Source: Paenibacillus sp. SC116
GTDB taxonomy: Bacteria > Bacillota > Bacilli > Paenibacillales > Paenibacillaceae
DNA length: 64,000 bases
Assembly (NCBI RefSeq): GCF_024733555.1
Contig: NZ_JANIOF010000010.1
Location: forward strand, 1 to 64,000
Direction: 5' to 3'
Every line of letters starts with the position of its first letter. The first letter of the stretch is position 1. This document shows, piece after piece, positions 46,532 to 56,742 of the stretch. Below the pieces are notes generated by a model, which ran no database searches, was not told the DNA's origin, and was given only the letters and a program-made list of their open reading frames with translations. Position numbers and translations under genes: made by a program.

Positions 46532-47386
46532 CTACGTAAGCATGCGCACCGCGTACACTTCTTTGCAAAAACCGCGCAGGCCATTATAAATTCTTGCAAC
46601 CTTTGATTCTTTCGATACAAGCCCAAACACAGTAGGTCCGCTTCCGGACATAAGCACTCCATCAGCACCAAGTCGAATCATCGCTTCTTTGAGCTGCAGC
46701 ACCTCCGGATGCATCGGTAACGTGACATCTTCCAATACATTCCCTACATGAGCGCATATATCTGCGAAAGATTGCTGTTCAATCGCTTGTACCATATGAG
46801 TTAAACTTGGATGCTTATCAATTCGATCTACCTTGAAGTTCCCGTACACATCTGCCGTAGATACGTTAATAGGTGGCTTAGCTAGAATAACCCAGCACTG
46901 CGGGGGATTGATGATTTGCTCTAACTGTTCACCGCGTCCACGTGCAATTGCTGTTCCGCCTGTGACACAGAACGGTACATCAGAACCAAGCTCAGCCCCT
47001 AGCTTCAAGAGCTCTTCTTGCGGGATATTGAGCTGCCACAATCGATTTAGTCCTCGCAGCGCTGCTGCTGCATCACTACTACCACCAGCAAGTCCAGCTG
47101 CAACTGGGATATGCTTATCCAAGTGAATGTATACGCCCTTACGGACGTCATAGCGTTCCTTGATGAGTTTCGCAGCTTGGAAAGCCAAGTTCTTCTCATC
47201 AAGAGGTATGTAGCCTGCTTGGCTGGATATGATAATGGTGTCTCGTGGAAGTTCCTCCATTTCCAATCGGTCTGCCAAATCAACCATCGTCATGACCATT
47301 TCGACCTCATGGAAGCCATCTTCCCGCTTATGCAATACGTCCAGCATCAAGTTGATCTTAGCTGGCGCTTTCTCGTATATTTTCAC
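46532..47386 (-). CDS. ispE: 4-diphosphocytidyl-2-C-methyl-D-erythritol kinase
   Basis: GHMP kinase of the MEP isoprenoid path. Motif 1 [13 protein letters not shown] at the N-terminus, the ATP loop [17 protein letters not shown] (about 91-107), and [17 protein letters not shown] near the C-terminus. 284 residues. Follows sspF by 160 bp; purR is its downstream neighbour. Confidence 0.96.
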   Translation of the reverse strand: MKIYEKAPAKINLMLDVLHKREDGFHEVEMVMTMVDLADRLEMEELPRDTIIISSQAGYIPLDEKNLAFQAAKLIKERYDVRKGVYIHLDKHIPVAAGLAGGSSDAAAALRGLNRLWQLNIPQEELLKLGAELGSDVPFCVTGGTAIARGRGEQLEQIINPPQCWVILAKPPINVSTADVYGNFKVDRIDKHPSLTHMVQAIEQQSFADICAHVGNVLEDVTLPMHPEVLQLKEAMIRLGADGVLMSGSGPTVFGLVSKESKVARIYNGLRGFCKEVYAVRMLT

Positions 47387-47485
47387 CGGCCTTCACCCTT
47401 CTTTATCCTACGGATCGCTTTCGTTATTATAACAGACTCTCCGAATCAAGTCATTCGAGAACAGCCTGTACAACGAGCGGTCATA

Positions 47486-47533
47486 CAACGAAAGCGAACC
47501 GGCTCTTCTGAAACAAAGAGACATGGCTCGCTT
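47486..47533 (-). terminator. Probable sspF terminator
   Basis: AAGCGAGCC/GGTTCGCTT (47525-47533 with 47492-47500, one G-U pair) with a 24-nt loop, followed by TCGTTGT, a weak U-tail. Just behind sspF. Confidence 0.5.
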
Positions 47534-47545
47534 CCACCAAAATCA

Positions 47546-47725
47546 TTATCCTTTACGCGCAGCTGCTTCCTCGGCTATTTGAATAGCTCGCTTGATCATA
47601 TTGCCTGCATCCTTGGCGCGGATACCGCCCCAACCTTCCTTTTGGACCGTATCATAGAAACCTAATTCTTTAGCTAATTCAATCTTTAGCTCTTCTGACA
47701 TCGTACTGCGTCTGCGTCGACTCAT
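47546..47725 (-). CDS. sspF: Small acid-soluble spore protein, SspF type
   Basis: Alpha/beta-type SASP of 59 residues that should coat spore [23 protein letters not shown] then [20 protein letters not shown] and [20 protein letters not shown], closely like B. subtilis SspF. Start set at the ATG at 47725, 7 nt after AGGGGGG; the frame upstream to 47818 encodes unrelated hydrophobic sequence. A sigma-G promoter is expected but I cannot place one surely. Confidence 0.95.
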   Translation of the reverse strand: MSRRRRSTMSEELKIELAKELGFYDTVQKEGWGGIRAKDAGNMIKRAIQIAEEAAARKG

Positions 47726-47870
47726 GATACAACCCCCCCTCAGGATAAAAAGTAATAAGACCGTATGGCAACAGAGTAGGATAACCTCCTGTATTAGTTT
47801 GTGCGTCCACGCGACCATTATGTATGGGTTATAAAGCTGATGGGTCTAACCAACAAGCCATCATGTAAAA

Positions 47871-47895
47871 GAAAAAAGCAGCCCATAAGGGCTGC
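47871..47895 (-). terminator. veg terminator
   Basis: GCAGCCC/GGGCTGC with a short loop (47878-47895) followed by TTTTTTC on the minus strand. Confidence 0.92.
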
Positions 47896-47913
47896 AATTG
47901 AAGCTGGTTATAC

Positions 47914-48189
47914 TTAACCACGAATATATTCGATCTTTAATTCGCCGTTATCTGCGCAGACGGTAATCTCTACCGACTCCGTCAATATATCTGCATAGCT
48001 GTAGGATACTCGTTTGAACGCATTCTGTTCCTCATCCAGCTTAACAATAAAAACAGAATGGTAGGTCTCTTCCAATACGCCTGTACGCTCAATCGTCTTG
48101 CGACGGCCACCATTTGCACGAAGCAAAATCTTCTGGCCGACGTGAGATTCTAGATTGCGTCGTATTTCCAAAAGCGCATTTTTCGCCAT
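47914..48189 (-). CDS. veg: Veg protein
   Basis: Small conserved protein (91 residues from the ATG at 48189, behind AGAGGTGG). Core: [20 protein letters not shown] and [16 protein letters not shown]. In B. subtilis Veg stimulates biofilm formation by acting against SinR; its transcription is very strong. Two consensus promoters in tandem precede it here. Terminator follows. Confidence 0.95.
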   Translation of the reverse strand: MAKNALLEIRRNLESHVGQKILLRANGGRRKTIERTGVLEETYHSVFIVKLDEEQNAFKRVSYSYADILTESVEITVCADNGELKIEYIRG

Positions 48190-48216
48190 TGGTACTACCA
48201 CCTCTTTCCTTGTCCC

Positions 48217-48245
48217 ATTATAACGAACAAAAGAGGTTATGTCAA
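48217..48245 (-). promoter_or_regulatory. veg promoter P2, full consensus
   Basis: TTGACA (48240-48245), 17-bp spacer, TATAAT (48217-48222) on the minus strand, about 30 bp before the veg ATG. Confidence 0.9.
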
Positions 48246-48257
48246 GTTAAACAAATA

Positions 48258-48287
48258 ATTATAGCAACAACCATGTTTTAATGTCAA
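48258..48287 (-). promoter_or_regulatory. veg promoter P1, full consensus
   Basis: TTGACA (48282-48287), 18-bp spacer, TATAAT (48258-48263) on the minus strand, about 41 bp upstream of the second one. Both have perfect hexamers. Confidence 0.85.
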
Positions 48288-48344
48288 TCTAATTTTTTAC
48301 CCAATTTTGTAGCTTACCCGATGCCTACTTGTTTTATTCCTATC

Positions 48345-49241
48345 TCATATCATGGATGGAGTAACCTGCAAACTTGAAAGGTCTTTCCACTTTGGCATCC
48401 CAACTCGGTAGCTGCCTCTTGTCTCAACTCCTCCCAAGCCCTCCATGCCTGTAATCATATGTGGCGCAATATCGGCCATCTGTACCGTATCTTTCACAGA
48501 AGTATACGCTGCTTTAGCAGCTACATAAACAGGATCGAGTGCATGTATCATAATACGTCCAGGCGAACTGGCGAAGTTAGCTCCAATTTGCAGTAATGCT
48601 TCAAAATGAGACTGACATGCCCCTGCAACAACATTGAGCAAATCATAATGCTTCTCATATTGTCGAGCAGTTCTTACCGCATTCACGAAATGCTGCGAGT
48701 TTTTGTAGCTTTGCAGGCTATACAGGTCGCGATGCTTTAAACCCTTCAGTACACCATCGTGTCCTGTAATAACGAGGATATCCGGCTTTACACGGGGAAG
48801 CAGCTGCGCAACAGTATCAGACATCTTCGACTCCGGCACGTAATGCCCCTCAGCCGGTACGCGCAGTTGATGATATACAGCCATGCTTTTACGTAAATAA
48901 GAAGCATCTCCATCCAAGTGAAGAATTTTGCCTGGCATCTCAAAATAGGAGGCCTTACTCGTTGTTTCTGCTGATGATTGGATATCATTCTTGCGGCGTT
49001 CTGTTTGACGCTTGCGATGCTGTTGTATCGATTCAACTGACTGTATCATCTTAATTTGCGCTTGTCTTGTGCGACGCCTTAGTGTCGTATCTGACACGGT
49101 AAGGAGGTCGTTCAACGGAGAATCTGCGATTAAACGATAGTCCGTTCCTTTAAGGAGCGTCATCTGGTTCATAACCTGCTCTACACGAAATGTAATATCT
49201 CCGCCGTAGGACTTGCGCACGACCAAGTCTCCTACCTTCAT
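48345..49241 (-). CDS. yabG: Sporulation-specific protease YabG
   Basis: Peptidase U57, which processes coat proteins before cross-linking. 298 residues, starting MKVGDLVVRKSYGGDITFRV, with ILHLDGDASYLRKSM, DILVITGHDGV and a central GACQSHFEALLQIGANFASSPGR. AAAGAGGTGATG lies before the start. An exact sigma-K promoter stands in front. In B. subtilis it is likewise a sigma-K gene between rsmA and veg. Confidence 0.95.
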   Translation of the reverse strand: MKVGDLVVRKSYGGDITFRVEQVMNQMTLLKGTDYRLIADSPLNDLLTVSDTTLRRRTRQAQIKMIQSVESIQQHRKRQTERRKNDIQSSAETTSKASYFEMPGKILHLDGDASYLRKSMAVYHQLRVPAEGHYVPESKMSDTVAQLLPRVKPDILVITGHDGVLKGLKHRDLYSLQSYKNSQHFVNAVRTARQYEKHYDLLNVVAGACQSHFEALLQIGANFASSPGRIMIHALDPVYVAAKAAYTSVKDTVQMADIAPHMITGMEGLGGVETRGSYRVGMPKWKDLSSLQVTPSMI

Positions 49242-49261
49242 AGGTTCATCACCTCTTTGAC

Positions 49262-49289
49262 TATGGTATGGGCAAGAGCTTGATTTGGT
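49262..49289 (-). promoter_or_regulatory. Sigma-K promoter of yabG
   Basis: Minus-strand AC (49288-49289), 17-bp spacer, CATACCATA (49262-49270): the sigma-K pattern AC-N17-CATANNNTA without a mismatch, about 20 bp before the yabG start. Confidence 0.85.
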
Positions 49290-49300
49290 TCATGACCAAT

Positions 49301-49352
49301 ACAAAAACGCACAATAGGTATAAGCAGCAGTTCCTGCTTCCCATTGTGCGTT
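49301..49352 (-). terminator. rsmA terminator
   Basis: AACGCACAAT/ATTGTGCGTT (49343-49352 with 49306-49315) enclosing AAGCAG/CTGCTT, followed by TTTTGTATT on the minus strand. Confidence 0.9.
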
Positions 49353-49364
49353 ATCCGTTCATTT

Positions 49365-50866
<1,502 letters not shown>

Positions 50867-50904
50867 GCAAATAGTACCCCTTTCCTTTGTCAACTCCATT
50901 TACG

Positions 50905-50936
50905 CAAAAAAGAAGAGGGAGTCCCCTCTTCTTAGC
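50905..50936 (-). terminator. Terminator after the G5/3D-domain gene
   Basis: AAGAAGAGGG/CCCTCTTCTT with a GACT-type loop, followed by TTTTTTGCG on the minus strand. Confidence 0.92.
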
Positions 50937-51013
50937 ATGACATAAACCGTTGTGAATTACTATATGTTAAATCAACAGCTGCATTTTAAACAGCGACGTG
51001 CAGTCTGTATCGT

Positions 51014-52135
51014 TTAGTTTGCCTCCGGTTTCACAGGGCCGATAATGTATACCGTATACCCTTTCTTACGACCGAAGCGATTTACTTGCTTAGAGCTGTC
51101 AAAGTATAGGTCTATAATCTTTCCTTTAACGGCACCGCCTGTGTCCTCAGCACGACGGAAACCGATACCTTCAATATAGACCCACCAGCCAAGCGGGATA
51201 ACCTTCGGGTCAACAGATATCGTTCTCCCTGCGGTTACTTTGGTACCGGAGGCAGTTGTTGCCCCAGCCGAGCCTGGCGTTTCTGTGTAGGCAGTTAATT
51301 GGAAATTGCCTAGCTTCCGCTTGTAATCGAAGTTAACACCATCTTTAAGCACATTGCCTTCGATATCTCCATCTGCCGATAGAACCGATACTTCAGGAAC
51401 TTTCTTCGTTCCATACGTAATGACTTGAGGCACTGCCTTCGTCTTTACGCTTTTATCAATCATCTTCTTATATACGAGCTTACCATCTTCATACGTCTTT
51501 TCAACTTGCTGAACGACAAGTCCTGCTTTGCCCTTTTGAACCGTCTTCTTCGTTCCTTTTTTCATATTCGGGTCGGCTTTCTTAACGACCGTATAAGGAA
51601 CTTTCACTTCACGCTTTACAATATCCTTCTTTACTCGAACAATACGGATATTCATATCACGTTTGATGGCTGCATCTTGGCTTGGATACACCTTATCTGC
51701 TTTATTAAGCTGAATCTTGTTCGATTGAAGTGCTTCTCCTACTTCATCCTTAGTCGTAAATAGCTTCTTACTCTTGCCATCTACTTTCACGTTGATAGGC
51801 AGCGCACGCTCAATCGTAATGCGTGACCCCTCTTCTACTTTCGTATCCATTTTAGGTGACAATTCATCATGTGCACCTACAACGATGGCATGCTCATCCA
51901 AAACATCGCCAATCGTCTGCTTACGGGACTCTACCTGTCTTTCAACATCGTCAATGACGATAGAGACGGATTTCTTTGCGTAACTGAACCCGACTAAAAT
52001 ACTAACGACTGTTATAGCAACAACTATAAGCGTTATAACTGAAATAATACGCATATTTTCATGCTTCCACCGCATTGCGAATGACTTGCTGGATGATCGG
52101 GGTTCATGGGGTTCGTTATGAACGAGTTTGCCCAC
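51014..52135 (-). CDS. yabE: G5 and 3D domain cell-wall protein (YabE/RpfB-like)
   Basis: Predicted wall-active protein: one membrane segment (ISVITLIVVAITVVSILVGF), two DUF348 repeats (about 55-180), a G5 domain and a C-terminal 3D domain with three acidic residues in RRAEDTGGAVKGKIIDLYFD. Start moved to the GTG at 52135, 9 nt after AGGAGG (374 codons); the frame reaches 52255 without a suitable site. A ydaO-type c-di-AMP riboswitch and terminator lie upstream, as is usual for wall hydrolases. Confidence 0.92.
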   Translation of the reverse strand: MGKLVHNEPHEPRSSSKSFAMRWKHENMRIISVITLIVVAITVVSILVGFSYAKKSVSIVIDDVERQVESRKQTIGDVLDEHAIVVGAHDELSPKMDTKVEEGSRITIERALPINVKVDGKSKKLFTTKDEVGEALQSNKIQLNKADKVYPSQDAAIKRDMNIRIVRVKKDIVKREVKVPYTVVKKADPNMKKGTKKTVQKGKAGLVVQQVEKTYEDGKLVYKKMIDKSVKTKAVPQVITYGTKKVPEVSVLSADGDIEGNVLKDGVNFDYKRKLGNFQLTAYTETPGSAGATTASGTKVTAGRTISVDPKVIPLGWWVYIEGIGFRRAEDTGGAVKGKIIDLYFDSSKQVNRFGRKKGYTVYIIGPVKPEAN

Positions 52136-52340
52136 TTTCTCGGACCTCCTTACATAGTCCCGCCGTCGAGAGTTGTGCATGATACATCTGACGCGACTAT
52201 AAAGTATTTTTGCAGAGAGCCTACTAGGATTATGCTGCATAACTCTCCACGCCAACTAGCAGCTAAGGTCTAGTTCACCTCCTGTTTCTTACAACCTATG
52301 AACTTGCTGTAACTATTATGCAAGCTTTTGAGGCGTAAAT

Positions 52341-52383
52341 AACAAAAGAAGCCTGTCTCAAGAGGTGTCTCTGTGACGGCTTC
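52341..52383 (-). terminator. Riboswitch-linked terminator before yabE
   Basis: GAAGCC (52378-52383) pairs with GGCTTC (52348-52353), with GTC/GAC and AGAG/CTCT inside, followed by TTTTGTT. It is the probable expression platform of the c-di-AMP riboswitch. Confidence 0.75.
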
Positions 52384-52399
52384 ATAGGTGACCCAAACG

Positions 52400-52620
52400 A
52401 AACGTAACCGTTTAGGAACTCAGAAGAGCGACCTCTCTCCAAACGCTTGCGAGGTTAGCTGTCGGGTTCGGGCTATGAGAGTCGCCCTAAGCAAATGCCC
52501 GGCTCATGGCTCGGCCATTCACAATTCACCCCAAGGAATCAATCCTACCGATGCGTGGCACTCGCATCAAGCTTTTGGTTCCCCCGCTCTCCATAACTGG
52601 AGACTCAGCGATACTGGTTA
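52400..52620 (-). promoter_or_regulatory. ydaO/yuaA-type c-di-AMP riboswitch
   Basis: Minus strand shows the conserved blocks in order: GCGGGGGAACCAAA, GGGGTGAATTG, GGCCGAGCC, CCCGAACCCGACAGCTAACC, CTCGCAAGCGTTTGGAGAG. These are the pieces of the ydaO aptamer. It precedes a cell-wall gene, a typical target. Expected to turn off yabE when c-di-AMP is high. The rest of the gap to tatD (52621-52814) shows nothing clear apart from AT-rich DNA. Confidence 0.92.
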
Positions 52621-52814
52621 GTTGGAATATTATTCAAGTTGATTCAAACATCTGTGAGCATCATAACGTTTTTATGACAAAGTTGTAAAGTTCCCCGCAA
52701 TTCCGTTTTTCGTTAAAAATGATTAAAAAAAAGTAACAATTCGGCTTTTTATCGAAGAAATCCACTTATCTCTTGCCATAGAACTTTTTTTCATGCTATT
52801 TTCACCGATTTTCA

Positions 52815-53579
52815 TTACATGTCAAAACATGTTAGAGCATTAGTCGTCGTTATTTTGCAAATTTCTTCAAATTCCATACTTTTAATCTCAGCAGCTACTT
52901 CTGCAACATAGCGAACATAAGCGGACTCATTCCTTTTCCCTCGGAATGGATGAGGTGTTAAATAAGGCGCATCTGTTTCCACTAATAAACGATCATTTGG
53001 AACTTGCTTTAGCACCTCTTTTGGCTGTTTTGCATTTTTAAAGGTTACTGGCCCACCAAAGGAAATATAGAAGTTCATGTCCAAACACTGCTTGGCCGTT
53101 TCCCAGCTACCAGAGAACGCATGCATAATACCACCAACTTCATGTGCCTTCTCTTCTTTTAGTATACGCACGACATCCTCGTGTGCGTCGCGGTTATGAA
53201 TAATAATAGGTAGTTTCAACTCACGCGCCAGCCCGATTTGCTGACGGAATACACGCTGTTGAACATCCTTTGGCGACGTATCCCAATAATAGTCTAAACC
53301 TATCTCTCCGATAGCAACGACTTTTTCATGCTCTGTCAGCTTTGCGATCCAATCGATATCTTCTGGTCGCATATCAATCGCATCAACTGGATGCCAGCCA
53401 ACAGCTGCGTAGATAAATGGATACTTTTCAGCCAACTCCATAGTGGTTGGAATCGTCTCCCGATTGAATCCGATATTGACCATACGCGTTACACCCTGCT
53501 CATAGGCACGAGTAATTACCTCATGACGATCTTCGTTGAATTTTTCATTATCTAAATGGGTATGTGTATCAAATAACAT
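52815..53579 (-). CDS. tatD: TatD family deoxyribonuclease
   Basis: Metal-dependent TIM-barrel nuclease. Ligands: FDTHTHLDNEKF (start), GEIGLDYYW, PIIIHNRDAHED, GIMHAFSGS and LLVETDAPYLTPHP. 254 residues, as yabD of B. subtilis. AAAGGAGATC lies before the ATG. In B. subtilis metS precedes it; here an HD-domain gene does. Confidence 0.94.
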   Translation of the reverse strand: MLFDTHTHLDNEKFNEDRHEVITRAYEQGVTRMVNIGFNRETIPTTMELAEKYPFIYAAVGWHPVDAIDMRPEDIDWIAKLTEHEKVVAIGEIGLDYYWDTSPKDVQQRVFRQQIGLARELKLPIIIHNRDAHEDVVRILKEEKAHEVGGIMHAFSGSWETAKQCLDMNFYISFGGPVTFKNAKQPKEVLKQVPNDRLLVETDAPYLTPHPFRGKRNESAYVRYVAEVAAEIKSMEFEEICKITTTNALTCFDM

Positions 53580-53626
53580 GGATGATCTCCTTTACGCTGT
53601 GTTTCTCCATGATGAACAATGGGTAT

Positions 53627-54925
53627 TTATTTGATGTGTCGATCAAATCGCAACAACTGCTTCGCCTCTTCAGACAGCTTATCTTTTACACGCATCAGCT
53701 TGTCTAGCGGGTAATAAATATAGGCCTTACCTCGTCTTAAGCCGCTAATCGAATGTACAATATCTGATCGTTTCGACAGCTCTACCAGCTCATACTGGTG
53801 ATCAAGCAGCACTATATGCTGTTGAGAAGGAACTTCACCCGAGCGATACACATCATACGGCATATCTGTAGGATAATCAAACCATAGATCATAGGCTGGA
53901 TCTAATCCAACTCGTTCCCATTGCTCACGAAGAAGCGTCTTGTACGATTCTTTCATTTCATCAAGCTCCACGTACTTGTACAATTTACGTTCCATAAACC
54001 GCTGACTTAACTCTGCCAAACGTTCATCTTCTTCTGACATCCACTGCGTGAACATGGTTTGTACAAATGCCTCATCGAGCTGCACATATTGTTGCGCGTT
54101 AAGAGTCCCTTCAAATAAGGAATCAAGTGGCGGTAAAAAGTATTTAAAACGGTATCCCGATCGATACAGCTCCGTGGCCCGCTGGAATATAAGCCTCAGC
54201 ATAAGTTCTGAGCTCCGTGTGACTGGATGGAAATACACTTGCCAGTACATCTGATAGCGAGACATTAAATAATGTTCAACGGCATGCATGCCGCTCTCTT
54301 TTACGACCACCCTGCCCTTATATGGCCGCAATACCCGCAATATGCGGTCCAAATCAAACGTACCATAGTGAACACCTGTATAATACGCATCTCGTAGTAA
54401 ATAATCCATACGATCTGCATCTAATGGACCTGTCACCAGATCAACAACAATCGGATTTGGGTATGTTTTGCATATAATAGAAGCAACCCGTTCTGAAAAC
54501 CCTTTTTCAACCTGTTCCAGGACATGGTGAACTTCTGTATTTTCAAGCAAAATGCGGCATGTCCAATCCTCATGATGAATATCGAACGCTTCCTCAATAG
54601 AATGAGAGAATGGGCCATGGCCAACATCGTGCAGTAGTGCGGCACATAATGTTACGAGTCTCTCTTCCTTAGACCAATCCTCATAGCCCTGGCGTTCAAA
54701 TTGCGAAATAATGCGCCTTGTAATCTCGTATACACCTAAAGAATGAGAGAACCGACTATGCTCAGCTCCATGAAAAGTAAAATACGACGTCCCTAATTGA
54801 CGTATCCGCCGTAGTCTTTGGAACTCCTTCGTATTAATAAGATCCCAGATGGTCTGATCTTGAACATGAACATAATTATGAATTGGATCCTTAAATACTT
54901 TCTCTTCTGTTAATAAAGAGTGCAT
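53627..54925 (-). CDS. HD-domain phosphohydrolase (YwfO / dGTPase-like)
   Basis: 432 residues from the ATG at 54925 behind AAAGGAGG; the frame upstream to 54994 is not conserved. Catalytic HD motif in ALLHDVGHGPFSHS, with HGAEHSRFSHSLGVYE and the later DRMDYLLRDAYYTG. The B. subtilis relative YwfO hydrolyses dNTPs or related nucleotides poorly known in vivo. It occupies the place of metS. Confidence 0.88.
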   Translation of the reverse strand: MHSLLTEEKVFKDPIHNYVHVQDQTIWDLINTKEFQRLRRIRQLGTSYFTFHGAEHSRFSHSLGVYEITRRIISQFERQGYEDWSKEERLVTLCAALLHDVGHGPFSHSIEEAFDIHHEDWTCRILLENTEVHHVLEQVEKGFSERVASIICKTYPNPIVVDLVTGPLDADRMDYLLRDAYYTGVHYGTFDLDRILRVLRPYKGRVVVKESGMHAVEHYLMSRYQMYWQVYFHPVTRSSELMLRLIFQRATELYRSGYRFKYFLPPLDSLFEGTLNAQQYVQLDEAFVQTMFTQWMSEEDERLAELSQRFMERKLYKYVELDEMKESYKTLLREQWERVGLDPAYDLWFDYPTDMPYDVYRSGEVPSQQHIVLLDHQYELVELSKRSDIVHSISGLRRGKAYIYYPLDKLMRVKDKLSEEAKQLLRFDRHIK

Positions 54926-55166
54926 GACGTGTTCCTCCTTTGTGCAAATTAGGGATTCCTTGTGTAATTTGGCGCCTAGATTCGACAATCTCATATAAAT
55001 GTTGACGTTACGACTAAATTGTCATATTATTCTTTAAGTTCCTGATTTTTCGCGCTATCGGCCTTCTTATTTCCTGATATTTCAATTCATAGACTCATTT
55101 TCACCTGTTCAACAACTTAAAAATATGATAAAAACCATAAATTAACACAAGAACCTATCATTTTGC

Positions 55167-55200
55167 ATGTTGACTAATATGGGAATGGTTGGTACGATAT
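55167..55200 (+). promoter_or_regulatory. Probable abrB promoter
   Basis: Plus-strand TTGACT followed after 17 bp by TACGAT. The -10 is weak. The rest of 54926-55165, the divergent gap towards the HD gene, is AT-rich and holds no gene. Confidence 0.45.
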
Positions 55201-55221
55201 AAAGCACAGAACATCAAAATT

Positions 55222-55228
55222 TGTCGAA
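55222..55228 (+). promoter_or_regulatory. Spo0A box downstream of the abrB promoter
   Basis: TGTCGAA on the plus strand is the exact 0A-box core. It sits about 30 bp past the probable -10 and 45 bp before the start, where Spo0A~P binds to repress abrB in B. subtilis. Confidence 0.7.
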
Positions 55229-55272
55229 TAATGACACTATTATGTGTTTCTAAAAGAGGAGAGCGATGATTC

Positions 55273-55527
55273 ATGATGAAGTCAACAGGTATCGTCCGTA
55301 AGGTCGACGAACTCGGTCGTGTTGTCATTCCAATTGAACTACGCCGGACATTGGGAATCGGTGAGAAAGACGCGCTAGAAATCTATGTAGATGGTGAGCG
55401 CATCATGCTTAAGAAATATGAGCCTGCGTGCATCTTCTGTGGTAATGCAGAAAAAGTTACATACTTCAAAGGTAAGATTGTTTGTCACGAGTGTATTTCT
55501 GATATTCCACAACCTGTGACAAAATAA
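55273..55527 (+). CDS. abrB: AbrB-like transition-state regulator with zinc-ribbon tail
   Basis: The only complete plus-strand gene. Residues 1-50 are the AbrB swapped-hairpin DNA-binding domain (MKSTGIVRKVDELGRVVIPIE). The C-terminus carries CIFCGNAEKVTYFKGKIV then CHEC, two CxxC pairs that should bind zinc, unlike B. subtilis AbrB. 84 residues; AGAGGAGAG before the ATG. Spo0A box and terminator flank it, which supports the AbrB role over another paralogue such as Abh. Confidence 0.88.
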   Translation: MMKSTGIVRKVDELGRVVIPIELRRTLGIGEKDALEIYVDGERIMLKKYEPACIFCGNAEKVTYFKGKIVCHECISDIPQPVTK

Positions 55528-55590
55528 AAAAAATAGGTTATAATAGTTTTATCACATATGTTAATTCTAACCTTTTTCATATCTTCCTTG

Positions 55591-55632
55591 CGCCTTCACG
55601 GTTTTGAACCCACCGTGAAGGCGTCTTTTTTT
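55591..55632 (+). terminator. abrB terminator
   Basis: CGCCTTCACGG/CCGTGAAGGCG (55591-55601 with 55613-55623) then a T-run to 55632. The rest of the 306-bp convergent gap to rsmI (55633-55833) shows no gene or clear hairpin. Confidence 0.92.
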
Positions 55633-55833
55633 GCAAATATGAAGAAATGGACCAATCCCAAAGACGCTAAAATGACTCAAAATCACTATGAAAGTCTGTA
55701 AATAAGTGGTTTTCCCCAAACTTTTTAGCTTTTTCACTTAATGTTCACAAATCGTTCACAATTAAGCCCTCTTTTATTTCATGATAATGTAATATATCCT
55801 TGCTGCATTATCATTTTATACCCTTATCTAGTC

Positions 55834-56742
55834 TTATGCCTCTTCCCCAGCAAGCAACTGCTGATAAATATCACGTCTGGAGACCCCGCGATCCTTCGCT
55901 GCAAGCTTCATAGCTTCTTTATGCGTTACACCCTGCTCTTCTTCGTAGCGTGCTACATGCTCAGCCACAGACAACGACTCCCACCATGCCGATTGTTCCG
56001 GTGGAAGCTCCCATTGACCGACTGCCCCCTGCACAACAATACAGCATTCACCTATAGGGGCTACTTCTTCAAATTGACGTAGACAAGAACTGATTGATCC
56101 ACGTACAAACTGCTCATAACGCTTGGTAAGCTCTCTGGCAACTGCTATTTCACGATCTCCTAGCTGTTCAAGCATACGCTCAATTGTCTTCACAATGCGA
56201 TGAGGAGATTCATAGAAAAGCAATGTATTTCTATCGCGTTGAACAGACTGCAGTATTTCCTCCTGACGCTTCTTATCGCGTGGAAGGAAGCCAACAAAAG
56301 TAAATCGATCCGTAGGCAAGCCAGAAGCAATTAACGCGCTAAGCGCTGCGTTCGCCCCTGGTATAGGAATAACAGACAATCCCGCTTCAATAGCGAGTCG
56401 TACAAGATCTGCACCTGGATCTGATATTGCCGGAAGTCCGGCATCGCTAACAAGCGCCAATTTGCGCCCTTCCTGCATCAGCCTTACAAGCTCTGGTCCG
56501 CTTGCATCCTTGTTATGCTCGTGATAGCTGTATAAGGTCTTCCCTTGAATCTCAAAGTGAGAAAGCAGTTTCCTCGTTTCACGTGTATCCTCTGCAGCAA
56601 TTAGATCCGCTTCCTGCAGCATACGTACAGCACGGTAAGTCATATCCTCCAAGTTACCTATAGGGGTAGCAACCAAATACAACTCACCTTGCTTGCTGTC
56701 CGTGGACAAATAACTATTTTGAATTGTGCAGTTTTTATCCAT
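55834..56742 (-). CDS. rsmI: 16S rRNA (cytidine1402-2'-O)-methyltransferase
   Basis: SAM enzyme of the tetrapyrrole-methylase fold. LYLVATPIGNLEDMTYRAVRM, AAEDTRETRKLLSHF, LALVSDAGLPAISDPG and GANAALSALIASGLP are the hallmark segments. Start at the ATG at 56742, 10 nt after GAGG and overlapping the yabB stop by 8 bases; an ATG at 56751 is too close to that site. Called yabC in B. subtilis. Confidence 0.94.
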   Translation of the reverse strand: MDKNCTIQNSYLSTDSKQGELYLVATPIGNLEDMTYRAVRMLQEADLIAAEDTRETRKLLSHFEIQGKTLYSYHEHNKDASGPELVRLMQEGRKLALVSDAGLPAISDPGADLVRLAIEAGLSVIPIPGANAALSALIASGLPTDRFTFVGFLPRDKKRQEEILQSVQRDRNTLLFYESPHRIVKTIERMLEQLGDREIAVARELTKRYEQFVRGSISSCLRQFEEVAPIGECCIVVQGAVGQWELPPEQSAWWESLSVAEHVARYEEEQGVTHKEAMKLAAKDRGVSRRDIYQQLLAGEEA

